Shown piece by piece: positions 1 to 4,147 of a stretch of DNA of 7,153 nucleotides. Origin of the DNA: Ruminococcaceae bacterium UBA5406 (GTDB lineage: Bacteria; Bacillota; Clostridia; Oscillospirales; Acutalibacteraceae); the NCBI GenBank assembly GCA_002407675.1, contig DHNW01000016.1:1-7153 (forward strand), written 5' to 3'. The notes under the pieces are model-generated. The model saw nothing but the letters and a program-made list of their open reading frames with translations. It did not search any database and was not told the origin of the DNA. The translations under genes were made by a program, and so were the position numbers. Numbering within the stretch: the first letter of the stretch is position 1; the number at the start of each line of letters is the position of its first letter.

Positions 1-725
1 TGATTGCCGTCATTACCATGTTTTTGGCAGAGGCGTTATCAGGGCCGTTCCAATCCATTATTTCTACGCTGATTCTGGCTGGAGTCATCATTCTTGGGGT
101 CGTCATGACCCTGCTGGTCTCTCGGCTTCTTTCAAAGACCCTGCTGAAAGGTATGCCGTCTTCCTTTAACCTGGAATTACCGCCTTACCGACGTCCGCAG
201 ATCCTAAAAGTGATTGTCCGTTCAATTTTCGACCGAACACTGTTCGTCCTCCGACGGGCTGCCGTTATTGCCGCACCGGCCGGCCTGATTATCTGGCTGC
301 TGGCCAATATTCGGATCGGTAACACAGATCTGCTGACCCAGTGTGCCGATTTTCTGAACCCATTTGCCTATCTGCTCGGACTGGACGGTTATATCTTAAT
401 GGCCTTCATTCTGGGATTTCCCGCAAATGAAATCGTCATACCGATTATCATTATGAGCTATATGGCGACCGGGACATTAACCGATTACACAGGCCTGGCA
501 CAGTTGCATACCCTTTTTATTGGGCATGGCTGGACTTGGCTGACTGCACTCTGTGTCATGCTGTTTTCGCTGATGCATTGGCCCTGCGGAACAACATGCC
601 TGACGATAAAAAAAGAAACTCAGAGCAACAAATGGACCTTGCTGGCCATGGCAATCCCAACAGTTTCCGGAATGGGTACTTGTATGCTTGTAGCTGGAAC
701 CGCAAGGCTGCTGGGACTCGCATAA
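1..725 (+). CDS. feoB: Ferrous iron transport protein B (FeoB), C-terminal part, 5' truncated
   Basis: Partial gene: the reading frame is open to the left edge (first full codon at position 3), leaving about 240 residues of a protein that is usually 600-800 long. FeoB is a polytopic membrane protein that imports Fe2+, with an N-terminal G domain that lies outside the window. What is seen is the second half of the membrane domain: the conserved 'LLKG.PSSF..ELPPYR' amphipathic stretch between helices, the 'GFPANEIVIPI' gate motif, the 'HWPCGTTCLTIKKET' segment with its two cysteines, and four to five hydrophobic helices. It ends in a TAA at 723-725. The downstream gene is convergent, so feoB is the last gene of its transcription unit here, and no feoC-like gene follows. 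Family assignment is secure; the exact substrate preference is inferred from family. Confidence 0.95.
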   Translation, partial: IAVITMFLAEALSGPFQSIISTLILAGVIILGVVMTLLVSRLLSKTLLKGMPSSFNLELPPYRRPQILKVIVRSIFDRTLFVLRRAAVIAAPAGLIIWLLANIRIGNTDLLTQCADFLNPFAYLLGLDGYILMAFILGFPANEIVIPIIIMSYMATGTLTDYTGLAQLHTLFIGHGWTWLTALCVMLFSLMHWPCGTTCLTIKKETQSNKWTLLAMAIPTVSGMGTCMLVAGTARLLGLA

Positions 726-750
726 CCATGCAAAAGACTGTTGTTGACGC

Positions 751-768
751 TGAACGAACTATCGTTCA
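751..768. other. Small inverted repeat between convergent genes
   Basis: TGAACGA (751-757) and TCGTTCA (762-768) form a perfect 7-bp stem with a 4-base loop, in the 55-bp gap between the ends of feoB and the sirtuin gene. It could help stop transcription from either side. Neither strand has a run of T directly after the stem, so calling it a true intrinsic terminator would go beyond the sequence. Confidence 0.4.
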
Positions 769-780
769 ATGAAAAATCGT

Positions 781-1503
781 TTAGTGGATTTGAATTTGTT
801 CCATAATTTGGCCGATACTGCCGCAAATCACCAGCTTGGCATTCCGGTCAAACGGCGTCGGAGACTTATTGATTAAAACGAGCCGATCCCCATGGAAATA
901 CTGAATCAAACCCGCCGCGGGATATACGGACAGCGAAGTCCCTCCCACAATAAGCATATCCGCCCGAGAAATTGCCTGAACCGCTCCCAACAGAGTTTTC
1001 TGGTCTAAACCCTCTTCATAAAGAACCACATCCGGCTTGACGACGCCGCCGCAGGTGCAGTAGGGAATTCCACGGCTGTCGCGGATAAATTCGGCACTGT
1101 ACAGTTTGTGACACCGCTGGCAATAGTTCCGGTGGACAGAACCGTGCAGTTCAAAGACGGTTTTACTCCCCGCTTTCTGGTGCAAACCGTCAATATTCTG
1201 TGTCACAACAGCCGTGACCCGGCCAGCCTGTTCCAGTTCCGCCAGCTTTTTGTGGGCCGCGTTGGGCTGCGCATCCAGATACAGCATTTTATCGCGGTAA
1301 AAGTTATAAAATTCTTCTAAATGTTTTTCATAAAATGAATGGCTCAGCATGACCTCGGGTGGATAACGGTAATGCTGACGGTACAGTCCATCAGCACTTC
1401 GGAAATCAGGGATTCCACTTTCAGTTGAAACGCCGGCACCGCCGAAAAACACAATTGCATGGCTTTCATCAATCCAGCTTTGAAGCTGTTCCAGTTCCTT
1501 CAC
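781..1503 (-). CDS. cobB: NAD-dependent protein deacylase, SIR2 family (sirtuin)
   Basis: Removes acetyl groups from protein lysines using NAD+, in the cytoplasm. With the GTG start the protein has 240 residues, normal for bacterial sirtuins. Seen in order: the NAD-binding 'GAGVSTESGIPDFRS' (about 22-36), 'TQNIDGLH' (101-108), catalytic His120 in 'ELHGS', a zinc site of Cys128-x2-Cys131 and Cys149-x-Cys151, 'GGTSLSVYPA' (187-196) and 'INKSPTP' (211-217). The start is set at GTG 1503-1501 because GGAGGA (1516-1511) lies 7 bases upstream. An in-frame ATG at 1548 would add 15 residues but has no good ribosome binding site. By eye, the Tyr92/Arg95 pair that favours succinyl-lysine in E. coli CobB aligns with Tyr66/Tyr69, so the Arg is missing and acetyl-lysine is the likelier substrate (inference). 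A terminator separates it from the upstream CAP gene, so it probably has its own promoter; only a weak match (TTGCTT, 16 bp, TAAGAT, 1581-1554) is visible. Confidence 0.95.
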   Translation of the reverse strand: MKELEQLQSWIDESHAIVFFGGAGVSTESGIPDFRSADGLYRQHYRYPPEVMLSHSFYEKHLEEFYNFYRDKMLYLDAQPNAAHKKLAELEQAGRVTAVVTQNIDGLHQKAGSKTVFELHGSVHRNYCQRCHKLYSAEFIRDSRGIPYCTCGGVVKPDVVLYEEGLDQKTLLGAVQAISRADMLIVGGTSLSVYPAAGLIQYFHGDRLVLINKSPTPFDRNAKLVICGSIGQIMEQIQIH

Positions 1504-1510
1504 AAAAAAT

Positions 1511-1516
1511 TCCTCC
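1511..1516 (-). promoter_or_regulatory. Ribosome binding site that decides the sirtuin start
   Basis: GGAGGA on the - strand, 7 bases before GTG at 1503-1501. It lies inside the longer reading frame that begins with ATG at 1548. The ATG has only an A-rich stretch in front of it, so translation most likely starts at the GTG. Confidence 0.75.
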
Positions 1517-1620
1517 GTTTTCTTTTCAATCAATCCAATACGACTCATTTCTTATCTTAACGCAGTTCAGCAAAAAAGCAAGAAAAACCGAACACTGCCC
1601 ATATAAGATTGAAAGAATCT

Positions 1621-1664
1621 AAAAAGGCCGCTGAGAATCGGATGAAATCCGGTTCCCAGCGGCC
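1621..1664 (-). terminator. Intrinsic terminator of the CAP-domain gene
   Basis: Arms 1626-1643 and 1647-1664 pair over 18 positions with two mismatches (outer 8 bp perfect, GC-rich) around a 3-base loop. Read on the - strand, the stem is followed directly by TTTTT (1625-1621). It starts 25 bases after the stop codon of the CAP-domain gene and so ends that transcript before the sirtuin gene. The + strand side has only a broken T run, so activity in that direction is doubtful. Confidence 0.88.
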
Positions 1665-1689
1665 CAAAATGTTTTGAAACGCCTAAAAT

Positions 1690-2664
1690 TTACCCGATAA
1701 ACTGCTGCGTCCAGTAATATCTTCCGGAAGAATTCTGCGCCACACCAACCCCAATCTTTGTGTAGGATGATTGAAGGATATTGGCCCTGTGGCCCGGAGA
1801 ATTCATCCATCCTTCCATAACCTGTGCCGGTGTCGTTTGCCCCATGGCTATATTTTCGCCCGCAGTCCGATACGTAATACCAAACTGCTTCATCATGTCA
1901 AACGGAGAACCGTAAGTCGGTGATGTATGGCTGAAATACCCATTTTCCGCCATGTCCTGTGACTTGAGGGTCGCTGTTTTTGTCAAGGCTGAATCCACAG
2001 AGAGAGCTCCGAGACCGTTTTTTGCGCGCTCCTGATTGACGAGACGCACTACTTCATTCTGAAATGCCGAGTAGCTGGACCCTGCCGAAGGCGCTTGTGA
2101 AGATGTCGTGGCAGACGAGGAGGATTTGGCTGGTACCGACGGCTGAGAAACCTTGGAAGAGCTTTTCGAGGAACTGCTTGAGGACGGCTGTGTGCATTTT
2201 CCAGCATTCAAATATTGATAAAGATTACTGACAATTTTGTTATTGCAGGAATTGCCTGAAATACTTTTCAGACAGCTGGAAAGATCATCTGCCTTGGCAC
2301 ACTGGGTACTCTGCACATTGCTTTTGCAAGTTTCCGCTCCGCCGGTTTTCTGAGCCGAACAGAAACTCGCAGAAGAAGAACACAGCGTACTGGCCTGAGC
2401 TTTTTTTACGGAAGCGGCAGCCGAAACCGTACTGCTCCGACTGGAAGATGTTTTATCAGCGGAACAGGTGGTTTTTTTCAAACACAGCACGGGGGAGCCA
2501 CACACGGAACCTGATGAAACGGATGTACAGGTATCCGCTGCTGAAGCCGTTGAAAGTTTACTGGTATATACACTGGTATTGGCCGCATTTCCTGCTGATG
2601 CATAAGCTCCGATGCTCCCGCAGACCAGAAGAGTCGTTATCAAAGCTACAATTTTTTTCTTCAT
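1690..2664 (-). CDS. Secreted CAP/SCP-domain protein (YkwD-like) with Cys-rich N-terminal region
   Basis: A 324-residue exported protein of unknown role. Residues 1-29 are a signal peptide (MKKK, hydrophobic core, Ala-rich end with likely cleavage near Ala22-Ala27). Residues 40-158 are rich in Ser and Cys, with eleven cysteines (46, 55, 61, 67, 95, 102, 113, 122, 131, 140, 157). Residues 159-198 are a Ser/Pro/Ala linker. Residues 200-324 are a CAP domain, with 'LVNQERAKNGL', His246 in 'YFSHTSP', Glu270 in 'GEN', 'GWMNSPGHRANIL' (His292) and 'IGVGV'. The His/Glu/His set is the usual CAP cavity. The start is ATG 2664-2662 because AAAGGAG lies 7 bases upstream; an ATG at 2700 would put 12 charged residues before the signal peptide. 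Bacterial CAP proteins of this type are linked to the cell surface or sporulation, but function is not fixed by family. It is transcribed alone, from a promoter with paired operators. Confidence 0.9.
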   Translation of the reverse strand: MKKKIVALITTLLVCGSIGAYASAGNAANTSVYTSKLSTASAADTCTSVSSGSVCGSPVLCLKKTTCSADKTSSSRSSTVSAAASVKKAQASTLCSSSASFCSAQKTGGAETCKSNVQSTQCAKADDLSSCLKSISGNSCNNKIVSNLYQYLNAGKCTQPSSSSSSKSSSKVSQPSVPAKSSSSATTSSQAPSAGSSYSAFQNEVVRLVNQERAKNGLGALSVDSALTKTATLKSQDMAENGYFSHTSPTYGSPFDMMKQFGITYRTAGENIAMGQTTPAQVMEGWMNSPGHRANILQSSYTKIGVGVAQNSSGRYYWTQQFIG

Positions 2665-2708
2665 AAGCAATCTCCTTTTCCCCTTATTTCGAATAAGCAA
2701 GCCGATAG

Positions 2709-2722
2709 TTACAATGTTGTAA
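2709..2722. promoter_or_regulatory. Palindromic operator-like site 1, TTACA-N4-TGTAA
   Basis: A perfect palindrome with half-sites TTACA (2709-2713) and TGTAA (2718-2722). It sits at about the transcription start of the CAP-domain gene, directly downstream of (and touching) the -10 box. It matches site 2 in half-sites and spacing. A repressor bound here would block RNA polymerase. No local gene can be named as the regulator with confidence. Confidence 0.6.
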
Positions 2723-2727
2723 TTATA
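2722..2727 (-). promoter_or_regulatory. -10 box of the CAP-domain gene promoter
   Basis: A perfect TATAAT on the - strand (2727-2722), placing the transcript start near 2715 and giving a leader of about 50 bases before ATG 2664. At 16-18 bp upstream there is no good TTGACA match, so the promoter may be weak or need an activator. It lies exactly in the gap between the two TTACA-N4-TGTAA palindromes. Confidence 0.55.
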
Positions 2728-2729
2728 TA

Positions 2730-2743
2730 TTACATTTTTGTAA
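2730..2743. promoter_or_regulatory. Palindromic operator-like site 2, TTACA-N4-TGTAA
   Basis: The second perfect palindrome, TTACA (2730-2734) and TGTAA (2739-2743), falls in the spacer just upstream of the TATAAT box. Its centre is 21 bp from the centre of site 1, two turns of the helix, so two dimers would sit on the same face of the DNA. Sites of this TACA/TGTA style are known for the BlaI/MecI/CopY family, though usually with a shorter 2-bp gap. The link to such a regulator is only a suggestion. Confidence 0.6.
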
Positions 2744-2932
2744 CTTCTTCACGTTTATGTTAACACGAACCGGCCGAAAAGGCAACACACAGATTTTACC
2801 AGGCAGAAAATAATGAGGGCGTACTACTATCACGCTTCCACAGAGAATATATTTTACTGAAAACAACAGGGAAACCCGGGCTCGCACACCGCTTACCAGC
2901 TGTTCGGCGCTTCCCAAGAAAGGCGGATTATC

Positions 2933-3616
2933 ATGAATAACCATTATCCGTTTGAACTTCCCCCCTTGCGCTATTCTTACCATGCACTGGAACCATACAT
3001 CAATACACAAACGGTCACCCTGCATTATGAAAAGCACTTTAAATCCTATGTGGATAACTTAAACCGCGCACTGGAACATTATCCGGCATATCAGGCCTGG
3101 CCGCTTGAACGCCTGATCCGTCAAAACTGCCGGCTGCCCTTTCAGATCCAGACCTCCGTCTGGCATAACGCGGGCGGGGTTTTCAACCACGGAATGTATT
3201 TTAATACTCTTGGCAAACCCGTTTCGGACAACAACGCTGCTTGGGAATCCGGCTCTTTTCTTCACGCCGCAGCAGCCTGTTATGGATCGGGAAAAGCCTT
3301 TTTCAACAGGCTGAAAGAATGCGCTATGGCACAGTTCGGATCCGGATGGGCCTGGGTTGTATCCGACCGGCGCGGAAAAATCAGAATCATGAATACCCCG
3401 AATCAAGACACTCCTATCACTTGTGGATTTTGTCCGGTAATAGCGCTGGATGTCTGGGAGCACGCTTATTATCTCCAATACCAAAACCGAAGAGAAGAAT
3501 ATGTGGATGCTTTTTTTCACATTTTAGACCCTCATGCAGTTGAACAAAACTATCTCACCTGCACTTCTCCGCACCTTTCCCACAATGCGGCACCGCAGGG
3601 CAAGAGCAATTCCTGA
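2933..3616 (+). CDS. sodA: Superoxide dismutase, Fe/Mn family (Mn-type signature)
   Basis: Converts superoxide to O2 and H2O2 in the cytoplasm using one Fe or Mn ion. 227 residues, slightly longer than usual because of a polar tail after about residue 208. The four metal ligands are present: His31 ('LHYEKH'), His86 ('FNHGMYF'), Asp173 and His177 ('DVWEHAYY'). The gateway Tyr39 ('KSYV') and 'FGSGWAWVV' are conserved. Gly at the 'AGGVFNH' position together with Gln158 in 'NQDTP' is the arrangement of Mn-type or cambialistic enzymes, whereas Fe enzymes carry the Gln in the 'AAQVWNH' segment. Odd points: the residue two positions after the conserved 'EKH' is atypical (Phe36 in place of His), and a Cys164-x2-Cys167 pair sits between Gln158 and Asp173 where Glu and Thr/Ser are typical. 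The ATG at 2933 has an imperfect GGCGGA site 6 bases upstream. It stands alone between a divergent gene and the downstream operon. Confidence 0.93.
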   Translation: MNNHYPFELPPLRYSYHALEPYINTQTVTLHYEKHFKSYVDNLNRALEHYPAYQAWPLERLIRQNCRLPFQIQTSVWHNAGGVFNHGMYFNTLGKPVSDNNAAWESGSFLHAAAACYGSGKAFFNRLKECAMAQFGSGWAWVVSDRRGKIRIMNTPNQDTPITCGFCPVIALDVWEHAYYLQYQNRREEYVDAFFHILDPHAVEQNYLTCTSPHLSHNAAPQGKSNS

Positions 3617-3705
3617 AAACTTTCACATTCCGAGCTTGTCTTTTCTGCCTTGCCGGAAAAAAGAATTCCAAAAGACTGCACCTGAAAGATTTTCCCATTA
3701 TCCTG

Positions 3706-3734
3706 TTGACTTTTTGATCTATTTATTATAGACT
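3706..3734 (+). promoter_or_regulatory. Probable promoter of the repressor/M56 operon
   Basis: TTGACT (3706-3711, 5 of 6 to TTGACA), a 17-bp spacer, then TAGACT (3729-3734, 4 of 6 to TATAAT). This predicts a start near 3741 and a leader of about 40 bases before the TTG start. The left arm of an inverted repeat covers the -10 box, as expected for a self-repressed BlaI-type operon. Confidence 0.6.
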
Positions 3735-3750
3735 ATCCGCTGAGGTCTAT
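3728..3750. promoter_or_regulatory. Inverted repeat ATAGAC-N11-GTCTAT, candidate repressor operator
   Basis: Perfect 6-bp half-sites at 3728-3733 and 3745-3750, separated by 11 bases, lie over the -10 box and the expected transcript start. Outer AT-rich arms TTATTAT (3723-3729) and ATAATAA (3753-3759) extend the symmetry. BlaI-family repressors bind such dyads in their own promoters. The half-site differs from the classic TACA/TGTA, so binding by this repressor is inferred only from position. Confidence 0.5.
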
Positions 3751-3765
3751 TGATAATAAACCAAA

Positions 3766-3784
3766 GAGGGGGAAAAATTAATTG
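3766..3784 (+). promoter_or_regulatory. Ribosome binding site and TTG start of the repressor
   Basis: GAGGGGG at 3766-3772, then 9 bases, then TTG at 3782-3784. This supports a TTG start that keeps the whole N-terminal helix of the winged-helix domain. TTG starts lower translation, which fits a repressor made in small amounts relative to its partner. Confidence 0.65.
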
Positions 3785-4147
3785 AACCGTTGCAGACTTG
3801 GGAAAAGCGAAAAGAAATTTGCGGAACTGATCTGGCAGCGTGAACCGATTGGATCGGGACAGCTGGTAAAGCTGTGCGCAAGTGAAATGGGATGGAAAAA
3901 ATCCACCACTTATACGGTCTTAAAGAACCTCTGTACGAAAGGAATTTTTCAAAACAAAAACGCGGTGGTTTCATCTCTGATCAAGAAAAACGAATACTAT
4001 GAAAGACAAAGCCGGCATTTCGTAGAAGATGACTTTGGAGGATCTTTACCAAAATTTCTGGCGGCTTTCATCGGTGGGAAAAAGCTAAGCGAATGCCAGG
4101 CGGAAGAGCTAAAAAAGCTAATTGATGAACACCGGGAGGATTCATGA
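3782..4147 (+). CDS. BlaI/MecI/CopY-family transcriptional repressor
   Basis: A 121-residue cytoplasmic DNA-binding protein, the usual family length. Residues about 5-68 form the winged helix, with 'KKFAELIW' and the recognition-helix segment 'GWKKSTTYTVLKNLCTKG' (37-54). Residues about 70-121 form the dimerisation tail, with 'FGGSLPKFLAAF' and 'KLSECQAEELKKLID'. In S. aureus BlaI the bond before a Phe in this tail is cut to inactivate the repressor; here Ala95-Phe96 is the matching place by eye. The start is a TTG with GAGGGGG 9 bases upstream, and no in-frame ATG exists before residue 36, which would lose much of the helix-turn-helix. Its stop overlaps the start of the M56 gene, so the two are translationally coupled. 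It probably represses its own operon. Targets elsewhere are unknown, and a role in beta-lactam resistance should not be assumed. Confidence 0.93.
   Translation: MNRCRLGKSEKKFAELIWQREPIGSGQLVKLCASEMGWKKSTTYTVLKNLCTKGIFQNKNAVVSSLIKKNEYYERQSRHFVEDDFGGSLPKFLAAFIGGKKLSECQAEELKKLIDEHREDS

Larger units (their letters stand above)
2665..2932. other. Divergent intergenic region, CAP gene / superoxide dismutase
   Basis: 268 bp shared by two divergent genes. The left part holds the CAP-gene ribosome binding site, TATAAT box and the two palindromes. The right part must hold the sod promoter. A TATATT (2848-2853) could be its -10 box, but no -35 match sits 16-18 bp upstream, so no sod promoter is called. 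The palindromes are about 190 bp from the sod start, so they need not control it. No small gene with coding character is seen. Confidence 0.6.

Noticed and set aside
536..826. Small frames over the end of feoB and the feoB/sirtuin gap
   Set aside because: They overlap conserved FeoB coding sequence and the end of the sirtuin gene, with no motif or ribosome binding site.
2614..2664. Lipobox-like 'LLVC' at Cys15 of the CAP protein signal peptide
   Set aside because: The residue before Cys is Val rather than Gly/Ala/Ser, and the hydrophobic core continues past it. An Ala-rich type I cleavage site further on fits better.
2821..2860. sod promoter with -10 TATATT at 2848-2853
   Set aside because: No acceptable -35 sequence occurs 16-18 bp upstream, and the region is AT-rich enough for chance matches.
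2723..3520. Long open frames on the - strand opposite the SOD gene (2723-3037 and 3059-3520)
   Set aside because: Their translations lack recognisable motifs, and the + strand protein has every SOD ligand in place. They are reverse-strand shadows.
3617..3705. Intrinsic terminator after the SOD gene
   Set aside because: Short arms such as TTCCG/CGGAA near 3635-3660 enclose a long loop and are followed by A rather than T. No convincing terminator is visible.
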